NCBI GenBank assembly: GCA_009731375.1
Contig: BJOX01000098.1
Coordinates: 891,498 to 955,497 of the forward strand
Direction: 5' to 3'
Source: Paulinella micropora
Lineage: Eukaryota > Cercozoa > Imbricatea > Euglyphida
Length of the DNA: 64,000 nucleotides
Below are positions 32,679 to 42,621 of the stretch, in pieces; the first letter of the stretch is position 1, and each line of letters begins with the position of its first letter. Below the pieces are notes generated by a model that was given only the letters and a program-made list of their open reading frames with translations, ran no database searches and was not told where the DNA came from. Made by a program: the position numbers and the translations under genes.

Positions 32679-34272
32679 GAGAAAGAAAAGAAAAGGTGAA
32701 AGACCTAATGCGGTATGCGAACTACGAAATCAAACACGTTGATAGAAAGAAGCACGTGCTAGGCATAAATGAAAGCCAGTATTGGGTTAAGCTTACTGGA
32801 AACTTCACTTCTTTTAGTATGAATGATATTCTACAGTTCATTGAGATAATACTGAATGACTTTATCAAAAGACAGATGCAAAATAGTATGGTTAGTGTGA
32901 GTATCAAGTTTGTAGATTACTATGGAGCTGTATCTACGGGTTTGAAGACTATTAATCAGATTTCTGTCAGAGATGTTTCGGAAAGATTGTCAGCATTATT
33001 TCAAAGCAATGAAAGCCTTTATACAGACGAAAAGGGATCTAATATGGATAAGTTTAGGTTCGTTTTGAAATCTGTTGAAATGCCGACGGGAGGGACTAGG
33101 CTTCAGGTAATTGATAAGTTGGATGTATATAAAAAGAAAGGAGTAATTCAAATTAATAATACAGACAACATATGCTTGGCCAGAGCAATTGTTGTAGTAA
33201 AAGCAAAAAAAGAAAAACACGAAAAATTCAAAGTAATAAGGATGGGACGAAAGATACAGGAGGAGATGGCTTTGAAACTACACGAAGATGCGAAAGTCAT
33301 TCAGGATGTGTGCGGTATTCCTGAAATTAATACATTTGCTATCCACATTAAATACAATTTGGTTATTGTTGAATTTCCTGACAAGATTGTTTATAAGACA
33401 GATTTACTTGATGAGGCAGGCAAACGACTTACGAACCTTTACATACTTAAGACAGAGAACCACTACGATGCGATAACCAATATGAAGTCTATGGTAGGTA
33501 AAGAAAACTTCTGTGAGTTATGTTTAAGAGGATTTCAAAAGAGACATGCCTGCGAATCTAAATGTAATATCTGCGAAACCAAAGACTGTAAGGGTATTAA
33601 CGATAAAAGCAATTGGACTGATTGCTATTCGTGTAATAGAAAGTTTCCAAATTCGCTATGTTTCAACAACCACAAGAGGACGAACTGCGATATCGAAGCG
33701 AAATGTCTTTCGTGCGGACTTAATTACAGGAAGAAGGATGAACACAAATGCGGATATGCGAAATGCCGTAATTGTAAGGAACTGAAACCACTTGAACACC
33801 AATGTGAAATCGTGAAAAAAGAGATACTACCTTTTTCAGAGAAATACATATTCTTTGACTTTGAAGCGACACAGGATACGGGCGAGCACATTGTCAATCA
33901 TTCGGAAAGTCAGTATTACGATGCTAAGGAACCACCCGTCATTCATAAGAACATTGATGATTTCTGTAAGTGGGCTTTTGAATCTAAGCACAATGGCTTT
34001 ACATTCATTGCTCATAACAGTCGTGGTTATGACTGCCAGTTTATTCTTAAATGGTTAGTGGATAACGGACAAGCACCATTCGTCATTTATCAAGGCGGTA
34101 AGATAATGATGATGACTTTGAAGAAATACCGCTTCATTGATAGTTTGAGTTTCCTTACGATGCCGTTGTCAGACTTTCCTAAAACATTCGGATTGAAGGA
34201 ACTTAAAAAGGGTTTCTTCCCTCACTATTTCAATACGGATAAGAACAAAAATTATGTTGGTGTGATGCCTCA

Positions 34273-34282
34273 NNNNNNNNNN
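34273..34282. other. 10-N assembly gap inside polB
   Basis: AAAAATTATGTTGGTG.TATGCCTCA-like sequence occurs on both sides, so the two contigs overlap by about 25 bp with one mismatch and the gap is artificial. Confidence 0.9.
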
Positions 34283-35167
34283 AAAAAATTATGTTGGTGT
34301 TATGCCTCATAAAAAGCACTACGGCTACGACACGATGAAAGATAAGAAGAGAGAGGAATTCTTAGAATGGTATGAAAGCCAAAGAAACAGCACATTTGAT
34401 ATGCAGAAGGAAATTGCGGAATACTGTCATAGCGATGTTGATATTTTGAGAAGGGGATGTATGGATTTTAGAAAGCAGTTTTTAGAATTCGGCATTGACC
34501 CGTTTCAATATACAACTATTGCGAGTTGTGTTATGGCTTTGTATCGGGCTAAGTTTATGCCAGAGAATTCAATTGCTGTGTTGAAGGCGGAAAAGCAAAA
34601 CAGGATTACCTCTCGGGCTTGTGTTGAATGGATAGCTTACAGAAGCAGGTTAGACAAAACAGATATCAAACACGCATTCAATGGAGGTGAAAAAATGTTT
34701 CGTATTGGCGACTCAACTATTTACGTAGACGGCTGGGATGAAAAGACTAAAACCGCTTACGAATTTCACGGCTGTCTCTGGCACGGATGTCCAAAGTGCT
34801 TTAATGGTAATACAATTAATACTAAGAAGAACAAGACGATAGGCGAATTATACAAGGCAACAATGAGAAGAGAAAAAGAACTAAGCAAACAAGTAAGCAA
34901 ACTAGTAACTATCTGGGAATGTGAATGGAGATTAATGAAAACAAGTGAAAGCCTAGCGGAAGATACTAATGAACGAATTACGGAACAAGAAGGACTGAAC
35001 CCGCGAGAAGCAATGTTTGGAGGTAGAACTGATGCTCTAACATTGTATTGGAAATCACGACACGAGAACGAATACGCGAAATACGTTGACATATGCTCTC
35101 TGTATCCGACCGTTATGTTTTACGACCTTTACCCTAGCGGACACCACGAAATCATACGACCCAATAA

Positions 35168-35205
35168 TGTAGGGGCAAGCCCCTACAACCCCAACGGAGG
35201 GGCTG
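35168..35205 (+). repeat. Double-hairpin repeat P2 inside polB
   Basis: TGTAGGGG-CAAG-CCCCTACA plus ACCCC-AACGG-AGGGGCT. It lies between polymerase motifs A and B, keeps the frame, and is followed 20 bases later by an in-frame UAG. Confidence 0.85.
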
Positions 35206-36467
35206 CGGGGGAAGAAGTCCCCTGCTAGATGAAAAACAAAATCATAAACAGAGAATATTTCGAAGTGTCTAAGGTTAAGATGCTACCGCCGAGAAAATTA
35301 CTACACCCCGTTTTACCTAAGGCGGATAGAGGAAAACTAATGTATTACTTATGCGACAAGTGCGGAATGACTGAACAGAAAACCGAATGTAAGCACACCG
35401 ATAACGAGCGAGCAATAACTGGCACTTGGGCAACTCCTGAAATCTACAAGGCCTTAGACAAAGGCTACAAGCTAATTAAGGTATATGAGGTATGGCACTG
35501 GAAGGAGCAGAGCAGTAGCCTTTTCAAAGATTACATAAAAACTTTCTTAAAGGTTAAACAAGAGTCAAGCGGATATCCTGATGGATGTATTACACAGGAA
35601 CAAAAAAGAAACTACATTGACAGTATGGAAGTCAAGATGGGAATTAAGATGGACGAAAACAAAATAGAAGAAAACCCAGGACGGCGAGCGGTTGCTAAGT
35701 TGTGCTTGAATAGCCTGTGGGGCAAGTTTGGTGAAAAGCAAAACAAAACTCAAAACAAAATGATTAAAGATAAAGATACCTTATACAAGTTAATGAACGA
35801 TAAGTCAGTTGATAACATAAACATAAACATTATTAACGACAAGATAATAGAAGCGAGTTATGACCTTAAACAGGATGCGGTAAGCGACCCCGTAAAAACA
35901 AATATTGTAGTTGCTTTATTTACGACTTGCCACGCGAGGATTAGACTATATGAGATGATGGACAAACTAGACAACAGAGTTCTATACCACGATACCGACA
36001 GTGTCATATACACAACAGACTTAACGAAAGGCGAAACAGATGTGAAAACGGGTAAGTTGTTAGGCGAATGGACGGACGAACTACACGGAGCAAAGATTAT
36101 GACCTTTATCGGAGGTGGGCCAAAGTGTTATGGATATGTCTTAGATAACGGCAAAGCAAGTATGAAAGTCAAAGGCTTTAGTATGAATTATGAAAACAAT
36201 AAATCATTAAATTTACCAAATATGTTAAGTGTCATTAGTTGCGGACTTGGAATTAAAAACAACGACCTTATTGAGAACGGCAAGAATGAATTGTTAGAGT
36301 TGCTTAAAACTAAGGAAGAGAAAATGATTGCTAAACGAATTGAAAAATCAGGTAAAGTTGTTATTGTAGAAAACAGCAAGATAACAAGAGACAAGCAACA
36401 GAAAAAAATAACGAGCGAATACTTAGAAAAATATTCAGCTTTACTTACACTAAAAGAAATATTATAG

Positions 36468-36739
36468 GTATTGTTGACAATGCGATTGAAACTAGACCAT
36501 TCGGTTATTGAACGAAAAAAGCAATAAAAAGAAAAAATTATTTTTTTGCCTTTGAAAGGGGAAACCCCTTTCGAACCCCACCGCGGGGTTGTAGGGGCTT
36601 GCCCCTACCCTTGAACTTCTAATTGTATGATTCCTTTTTTTGGTTTCACTAACTTAGTATTTACTGCCGTTGCCCCTAACAATGATACGGGGTCAAATGC
36701 GGTTCGGTAGTTCGTGGTCAGCTTCGCAGTCTTCGCCCT
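36468..36739. terminator. Convergent intergenic region with hairpin repeat P3
   Basis: It lies between the polB end (+) and the lipase end (-). AAGGGG-AAA-CCCCTT, ACCCC-ACCGC-GGGGT and GTAGGGG-CTTG-CCCCTAC occur in a row at 36555-36608. Their position between two converging genes fits a two-way 3'-end or termination signal. This is inference. Confidence 0.6.
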
Positions 36740-37267
36740 CTAACCTTTTGGATTTACTTTAACTGCTACTCTGTCAATCACTCCTTCAATAAGGTCTTTC
36801 GTGCTACTGCCTTTATTGTATGTTGTTGCCTTTACACCAGTTTGTCGGCTTAGGTCTTTCGCTATTGTTCCACCTAACGAATGACCCGTTAGCTCTACAT
36901 TATCCTTACCATATTTCTTTATAACCTCATCAACCAGCTTTTGTTCCTCTTTATATCTCGGAGTTCTTTTCAATACTCCCTTTACTAATGCGACATCTGT
37001 GAGTAAGTCTCGCTTATCCGCGGAGCCTCTAAATGCTACAATCGCCTTACCATCTTTTTCATACACTGTTGATTTCTCTTTGCTTGCGACTGGTTTCCAT
37101 CCGTCCGCACCTTTTCTCTCTGACGAAGACAAATAGACATCCTCAGATAACTCCGCACTGCCTCCCTTCTGCTTCCTGTATTCTTTACCAGCTTTTTTCA
37201 ATGCTTCACCATAGGTTATGTTATGCTTAGCAGAGTAAGCCTTAACGAACTTTATCCATTCGGACAT
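36740..37267 (-). CDS. Class 3-type lipase, alpha/beta hydrolase
   Basis: 175 residues. GHSLGG carries the nucleophilic serine of lipase_3-type enzymes; AFRGS further up fits the oxyanion-loop region. The first 35 residues (W..FVK.Y...NITYGEALK.A...Y) form a small domain seen in some virion proteins of large DNA viruses, then a linker. By family it would hydrolyse acyl esters, perhaps membrane lipids during entry or exit. It has no signal peptide. AATATAGA lies directly before the ATG, and it shares a 58-bp divergent promoter region with the next gene. The catalytic Asp and His could not be assigned with certainty. Confidence 0.85.
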   Translation of the reverse strand: MSEWIKFVKAYSAKHNITYGEALKKAGKEYRKQKGGSAELSEDVYLSSSERKGADGWKPVASKEKSTVYEKDGKAIVAFRGSADKRDLLTDVALVKGVLKRTPRYKEEQKLVDEVIKKYGKDNVELTGHSLGGTIAKDLSRQTGVKATTYNKGSSTKDLIEGVIDRVAVKVNPKG

Positions 37268-37325
37268 TCTATATTAATTATTTATTTTTTATTTTTTTAT
37301 ATTACCCTACTATATACACCCTACT
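37268..37325. promoter_or_regulatory. Divergent promoter region
   Basis: A 58-bp AT-rich spacer between two outward-facing genes, with TATA-like TTCTATATTAATT on the lipase side and CTACTATATAC on the other. Confidence 0.6.
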
Positions 37326-37601
37326 ATGACCACCCTAACAAGACTGTGCGAGAAGTTCCAAAAACTTTCCATTGAAGGAGAAAAAAAATCCTTCTCGTTG
37401 GAAGATGTTCAAAAGGTAATCCACGACGAAATAAAAGCGATTGAAGAAAAGAGAAATACTCAACCCAAAGACACTTTTCAATTCGGCAAATACAAGGGAA
37501 AGAAGTTTGAAGATATCGCAAAGATTGATAAGCCATATATTGAATGGCTAGTTCGTCAGCCGTGGTGTAGAAATACGGCTGAATTGAAGAAGTATTTGTA
37601 G
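37326..37601 (+). CDS. Small protein with an ExoX-C-like motif
   Basis: 91 residues. The N-terminal half is charged and helical. The C-terminal half (FGKYKGKKFEDIAKIDKPYIEWLVRQPW) matches the short domain found at the C-terminus of exodeoxyribonuclease X and in small phage proteins, usually taken as nucleic acid binding; no nuclease domain is attached. The UAG stop is part of hairpin repeat P4 (TGTAGGG). Its role is unknown; DNA metabolism is a reasonable guess. Confidence 0.7.
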   Translation: MTTLTRLCEKFQKLSIEGEKKSFSLEDVQKVIHDEIKAIEEKRNTQPKDTFQFGKYKGKKFEDIAKIDKPYIEWLVRQPWCRNTAELKKYL

Positions 37602-37683
37602 GGCAAGCCCCTACGACCCCGCCGTTGGGTATTTGTTTTTTTTGCTTTATTGGTTGGGGGATGTAGGGGGCGAAGACCCCTAC
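37597..37683. terminator. Hairpin repeats P4 and P5 between convergent genes
   Basis: TGTAGGG-CAAG-CCCCTAC at 37597-37614 and TGTAGGGGG-CGAAGA-CCCCTA at 37663-37682. Each supplies the UAG stop of the gene running into it: the plus gene at 37599-37601 and the minus gene at 37680-37682. Candidate two-way 3'-end signal. Confidence 0.65.
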
Positions 37684-38931
37684 TGAACTTCTACGAAATT
37701 AACGATAACACTCACATTTCCTCCTCCGCCAGCAGAGACAGACTTTTGTAAAAATGTTAGATTTTCGCCAGGTGAGAGTTGAATGTCGTAAGTTCGCAGG
37801 TCAATAAGCTGGCTTGAAGTAGCATTAACATACAGTTTAAGGATGACATCCGTTATAGTGGCACCACCAAGAGCAGTCGCAGCGGTATCCTTTGACACGA
37901 TTGAAGTTGTAGCATCAATATCAGCAAAGTTCTCCGCCGTAAGTGTTCCAGTTGTTTTCACAATCCGCACTATATTAACTTTTGTATCTTCGTTTGATAT
38001 GCTCACGAGAGATGGATAAACGATTGAATAATTTGTAGCAACGCCATTAAAAGTTGTTTTATTTTTTATGCTAATAATTGGGCTTTCCGTTGTGCTCGCT
38101 GGCTCACTACCTTCCGCTTCGTTAGATATGCTTGAATTAACGGTGTTAGCACCCTCAATAAACATACTACAACTTGCTGTTTTTAAACTTTGTATTCCTG
38201 TATCGGCATCATTTCTCATTCTAGCAACAAATGGAAGAGTTGTATTCCTCAGACTGACACCCGTGTTGACATTCGCATACTTAATCATATGGACTTGCTG
38301 GAATTCGCCTGTGTTGGGGTTCTCAATTGAAAACTTAACGGCCCCAAAGCCTAAATATTGAAATTGAATTTGAAAGACGTTTCCCTTCGTCAAATCCAAG
38401 AGCAGCATATCGACTGTCCCATTACATGGGTCATCCCAGTTCGCTTGTTGAATATAGGAAACAACACCTCCTTTCGCGTGTGCTATACAGAAACCAACCA
38501 CACCATCCTTATAAAAGTAGAATCCATTTTGTAGATTATTATCGCCTAAACCAATAAATGATACATATTCCTTAGCTTCATCAGTAGTCCATAAGGCAGT
38601 GAAGCGTGCTAAAACACCCATACCTGTTCTGTATTTTATTTTTCTTTTGCTTTCCATAACGGCATTAGCAGTAGCATTAGCGGTTGTTTTTAATTCGGCC
38701 ATATTACTGCTAAATGAAACGCTCGCGTTCGTTTCTGTTTTTTGTCCATACCCTCGTATTGATAGTATATGGAAAGATTTCCTGTAATACTGGTGTTAAT
38801 GAACTGGTTAATGCTTCACCAAAGGCAGTTTTCATATTTTGACCCCCTACATATCCATCATACCCGACTTTGACATTTACGAAGTCTCCCCCTGGATTTT
38901 GGGCGACTAAATTTTGTTGGTGGGATGTCAT
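37680..38931 (-). pseudogene. Virion surface/spike-like protein, frameshifted
   Basis: Two frames form one protein: codons from ATG 38931 to about 38750, then the frame holding ATG 38702 to the stop at 37680. They join at an A run near 38747 (minus strand), where a one-base indel restores similarity. The N-terminal part has the pattern FGEAL....TPV.Q..FPY.INT, and the next part ANA.A.MESKRKIKYRTG.GVLARFTALW. I associate this pattern with structural proteins of marine viruses. The rest is beta-rich and Asn/Thr-rich. It is placed at the 3' end of the virion block, beside the major capsid gene. If the frameshift is real, the second half could still start at 38702. Confidence 0.65.
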
Positions 38932-39083
38932 AGTTTCTATATTATCAAAAAAATAAATAATCTATCAAAATTAATTGTAAGTGCTTTTTTTCAAAAACGA
39001 CTTACGATTGCGAAGCTACGCTTGCAAAGCGTATCTCAAAAACCTATTACCTAACTGGTGGGGGTGCGGGGGCTTGCCCCTGC
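38932..39083 (-). promoter_or_regulatory. Promoter of the spike-like gene and hairpin P6 after the capsid gene
   Basis: On the minus strand AATATAGAAACT-ATG precedes the spike-like gene, and GAAAAAAAGCACTTAC upstream is shared with the MCP leader. Repeat P6, CGGGGG-CTTG-CCCCTG at 39067-39082, follows the MCP stop within a few bases. Confidence 0.6.
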
Positions 39084-40618
39084 TTAGTTTCTAGTAATGG
39101 TGCCATTCTTAACATTTACTTCTTGCTGAGTTACGACAAATGTGTAATGGTTGGCCGCAATATTAGCAGTGGTAGCAATAAACTCCCATCGTCGCTCGGT
39201 GTCTAGACTTATCCCGCTGATTTCGTTTTGGTCCTTGCTCCACAGTGGGCGGGTATTGTCAAAGCTATCACACCAAAACCAGTTGTATTGATAAACATTG
39301 CTATTCATCAAAGAAGAGCCTTCCAACTTCGGTTTAAGATACATATAGTCTTCTAGTTTTCCAGTTTGACAATCAACATTGAATTCTTGAAGTCGTGCCC
39401 CGTCTAGTGTGGTATAAAAAGTTTGGACCTTAGAACCGAGCAGGTTGCTATTGTCGTAGGCAGTGTTCTTATTTTCGGTTGTGTTGAAAACAGAGTGATA
39501 AATTTTCTTAATTCGTCGTCCGTGTCCTCTGTCAAATCTAAGGATAACATTTTGAGAAGTTGAAGCTGTGCCAACGGTATTTTTATACAAATAAGAATAA
39601 TCAATGTTGAAGCTCATACCTTCGGGGCTCATAATCTTCTGTTGAATTGATTGAACGACATCGGGGTTAGTTTCAACAGCTAAGAACAGGCTGAGATTTT
39701 TAATAGTAACACTTAAATCCGCCGCCGCAACAGTGCCTCCGCCAGTAGAAAGAACATCATCGTTGTAATAAAAGATTTTGGGTGTCTGTTGCCAAACAAT
39801 CCGCATAGTCAAAATTTCTGGAAACATAATAGTTTTATCCAGAGCGAAAATAGTATTGTAAAGCATTCCAAGATTAATCTTAACATTAACACTCGGTTCG
39901 GGNNNNNNNNNNGTGCTACATTAACAACACTAAGAGTGCCAGTTGCTGCTGCGATTAAAGTATCATCGTGTCTGCGAGCATTTGTTGCTGGTTGAGTTAA
40001 GTAAGCCCGCATCTTAGTTTGATATGAAGTCATAACTTCGGTAATACGAGTAGTAATCGCCGCCGATCGGTCACCATTGCTAGTATCACCAACAGCGGTC
40101 AAACCCGTGCCGTCTGCCTTTAGAGCGATAGCATCAAGCAAGCTAACTTTTCTTTCAGTCGCAGCGGTATTACTAAAACTCGCCCCATTTGTTGTGTTGT
40201 TCTTCTGAAGCATACATCCAGCTCCGGAGTTGTTGTCGTGGTTTTCCAAAGCAAGTAAATCATCAATGGAGGTTTCTGGTTTCCAAATCATCTGAGAGAT
40301 ATTTCCGACTTCATTAATGTCGCACAGATGAACACCGCCTCTCGTAATCAATTGAATCTGCCTAATCGGTGCCAGGCAGTCCATAAAGCATTTATTGTAG
40401 TTTGCCGCCTTCGCCGCGGGAGCATAATTAAAGCTCAAAACAGAGCGAGCCAAGTTAAACGGGCGACTGATAAGGTCAAAGTTGCTTTCCTGCCCTCCTG
40501 CTGTCGTCACAGTAACATCAACAGAACCCTCACGAGGGGTAAGCTTATTCAAACGATAAGAAGCACTGATGTAGTCAGTTTTAGAAAAGTCTAGTTCGCC
40601 TCCGTGTTGTGTAGGCAT
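39084..40618 (-). CDS. mcp: Major capsid protein (double jelly-roll type)
   Basis: About 511 codons from ATG 40618 to UAA at 39084, interrupted only by a 10-N gap at 39903-39912. The frame before and after the gap is consistent if the true spacing differs slightly. Near the N-terminus it has SRPFNLARSVLSFNYAP, and further on IRQIQLITRGGVHLCDINEVGN; these are typical of the major capsid proteins of Polintons and Polinton-like viruses. It should form the hexon-like trimers of the icosahedral shell. It is preceded by a clear TATAGGAACCTT promoter motif and lies next to the penton gene, as is common in this group. Confidence 0.88.
39903..39912. other. 10-N assembly gap inside the MCP gene
   Basis: Ten N. 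The flanking frames resume the same protein, so only a few codons, or none, are missing. Confidence 0.9.
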
Positions 40619-40680
40619 TTTGTGTAAGTGCTTTTTTCAAAAGGTTCCTATATTTTAATATGAGAAAATAAATAAATTAA
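40619..40680 (-). promoter_or_regulatory. MCP promoter with TATAGGAACCTTTT motif
   Basis: Read on the minus strand, AAAATATAGGAACCTTTTG lies at 40639-40656, about 20-40 bp before the ATG, then GAAAAAAGCACTTAC. Related motifs occur at 43601-43616 (-) and 50363-50376 (+). Confidence 0.7.
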
Positions 40681-41499
40681 TTAATTACCTAGATTTGAGT
40701 AGATTAAAAATGATGTAAATAAATTAAAATAATTCGTTTCCCTGTAAATCAACAATGTCATTACAATACCTAACCCGTTGAGATTAACTGGTTGGTCGTT
40801 TTCGTCAGTCAAGTAAAACCGATACACATTGCTTGAACTAGTAGATAGCCGTTTTCCGTATTCACTACCAGACCCGTCGTAGATAATAGAACCGAACGAG
40901 ATTTCATTTGCAGTGTATATTTCTTGGAGCACGTGATTATCGCCTTCGCCAACGAGGTCGCTTTGTAGATACAATGCTTTTTCGCCCGTCAAGATTATGA
41001 CATTTGACGACCTCAGTGTATTATTAGCGAAGAAATAAGTAGAAGACCGCTCAAACCCCATAATTTCGTGGATGCGAGTTTCGTCGTCAAATACAAACCG
41101 CGGTTGGATGTTAACGGGATTGTTCGCTACGGTGAATGTTAGCTTGCCATCTTCTGGGTCAGTATTCGTATTGTTGCTTGTTATTGTGTATGTGTACTCG
41201 TTGGGGCTTTCTGCGGTTAGCACCTCGGCTAGCTTATTTTTTAAGTTGTTCATTGTGTAGTTTCCTTCGGGTATCGTAATGAGCGCCTCGTTTCCGTTCT
41301 CACTAAGAATAAAAGTATTGTAAGGACGTGCCACAGAATAATACGATTTCGGCACATAGATATGAAGAATTTTACAATGGGTAGGATTGTCTAGCGATTT
41401 CATATCAATGGAGTGAGTAAAATCACTGTCCGTGCCATTTATCCTATTTTTGCTATTGACATAGTAAATATTACTACTTCGCCCGCCTCTATATTCCAT
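40681..41499 (-). CDS. Penton / minor capsid protein
   Basis: 272 residues from ATG 41499. I prefer this start to the longer frame up to 41592, because that part overlaps the protease end and a TATATATA stretch lies just upstream. NIYYVNSKNRINGTDSDFTHSID, LHIYVPKSYYSV, IPEGNYT..NL and LYLQSDLV..... VLQEIY, and a C-terminal TDENDQPVNLNGL, follow the pattern of Polinton and virophage penton proteins (single jelly roll). It should form the capsid vertices. It lies between the MCP and protease genes in the virion block. Confidence 0.8.
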   Translation of the reverse strand: MEYRGGRSSNIYYVNSKNRINGTDSDFTHSIDMKSLDNPTHCKILHIYVPKSYYSVARPYNTFILSENGNEALITIPEGNYTMNNLKNKLAEVLTAESPNEYTYTITSNNTNTDPEDGKLTFTVANNPVNIQPRFVFDDETRIHEIMGFERSSTYFFANNTLRSSNVIILTGEKALYLQSDLVGEGDNHVLQEIYTANEISFGSIIYDGSGSEYGKRLSTSSSNVYRFYLTDENDQPVNLNGLGIVMTLLIYRETNYFNLFTSFLIYSNLGN

Positions 41500-41569
41500 C
41501 GCAGAGACTAGTCTCCGCACCTCTAATTTTGGATATATATAGGAAAATATATTTTTTGTTTTACATCTG

Positions 41570-42556
41570 CTAAATAAACGTATCAAAGCCATAGCCGTTC
41601 TGGGTTTTCAACTCCTCCGCTTCCTTTTCTTTTAAGTCCGTCCAACCGCTGGCAAATTTAAAGCGGTTTCCTTTCGCCCGCTCTAACAAAAACCTAATAC
41701 TATGCCACCCGCAGGTATCTGTTGTGTCGCTTTGGTTTTTAACCTGATTAACCTTCATAAGCAGGTATGTGTTCGGCTTACTCTTGTCAATAAGCTGTTT
41801 CATTTGGTGTAGAAATAGGTCTGTCGGTTTATACAGTGCGAGCGGGTCGTAGATTTCAATAGAGTCGTCTTTAATGGTGTCAATCCAAACAGCAATCCAA
41901 TGTGAGCCTGGTTGGCTAGACTTATCTAAATTCATTATAAATCCATACTTCTTTCTTTTTTCTGGTTTCAGTTTGTTTATTTCATCGCTGGCTACCGTGC
42001 CGATATACCATTCGTGCTTTTTCATAATGTTGTCTATTTCGTCCGTCATTAGCCCTCGACCTTCCCCCGCTAAGTTCGCTGGTAGTTTTTGTTGCTCTTC
42101 TGTTGGAGGTGTTTGCTCTTCTGTTGGTGTTGGTTGTTGCTCTTCTGTTGGAGGTGGTTGCTCTTCTGTCGGCGGTGGTTGAACTTCTGGCTGTGGAACT
42201 TCCTCGCTTGGTTGAATACCGAGATTATTTGAAACTTGATTTTTAATGTTTGGGTCGCTTCTCATTTCGGTTACTAAGTTATTTACATAATCCTTCTTCT
42301 TCATTTTTTTCCTGTATTTACCCTTCTTCAAATATTTCTTCATTTTTGCTATTGTTAAAAGTTTGTGTATTAATTCCTCCATCGTTTTTGCCCCAGCACC
42401 CGTTTGGTTTATTCCCAAATAATCGGCTAGTTTCTTTCTCATTTCATTCTGGTCTATTCCTAAATCAATACCTTCATCTACTATAACTTGCGCCATACCA
42501 GCTGTCGTGTGTTTTCCTTTAACTCTTTTTGGTGGTGGTTTGCCCCTAGCTTTCAT
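41570..42556 (-). CDS. Adenain-like cysteine protease (maturation protease)
   Basis: The C-terminal half is an Ulp1/adenovirus-type protease: GSHWIAVWID with His at 41900-41902, YDPLA for the acidic residue, and QSDTTDTCGWHS with the Gln region and Cys at 41711-41713. It processes capsid precursors in related viruses. The N-terminal half is Lys-rich with a repeated PPTEEQ stretch. The first ATG in frame is 42556; the frame is open to about 42645 with no ATG, so a lost start or an indel is possible. It overlaps the penton long frame by a few bases and follows the coiled-coil gene closely. Confidence 0.87.
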   Translation of the reverse strand: MKARGKPPPKRVKGKHTTAGMAQVIVDEGIDLGIDQNEMRKKLADYLGINQTGAGAKTMEELIHKLLTIAKMKKYLKKGKYRKKMKKKDYVNNLVTEMRSDPNIKNQVSNNLGIQPSEEVPQPEVQPPPTEEQPPPTEEQQPTPTEEQTPPTEEQQKLPANLAGEGRGLMTDEIDNIMKKHEWYIGTVASDEINKLKPEKRKKYGFIMNLDKSSQPGSHWIAVWIDTIKDDSIEIYDPLALYKPTDLFLHQMKQLIDKSKPNTYLLMKVNQVKNQSDTTDTCGWHSIRFLLERAKGNRFKFASGWTDLKEKEAEELKTQNGYGFDTFI

Positions 42557-42621
42557 TTCTTTTTCCAAAGCAGGGCCCAAAGTTTTGGGTATATCCAATT
42601 TCGGATACTTGTAATCATTTC

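Larger units (their letters stand above)
32708..36467 (+). pseudogene. polB: Protein-primed family B DNA polymerase (split by a gap and a stop)
   Basis: This is DNA_pol_B_2-type PolB, which replicates the linear element from terminal-protein primers. The start is ATG 32708; the frame is open only a little further up. An N-terminal domain is followed by a Cys-rich block (about 33511-33805), exonuclease motifs DFEA (33852), N..GYD (34012-34032) and Y..SDVDIL (34430s), a YEFHGCLWHGCPKC insertion motif (34758-34799), polymerase motif A DICSLYP (35089), motif B NSLWGKFG (about 35700-35732) and motif C DTDS (35987-36004). The N gap at 34273 has about 25 bp of overlapping flank, so little is missing. 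UAG at 35226-35228 lies in frame, right after hairpin repeat P2, and an ATG follows at once. Confidence 0.93.
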
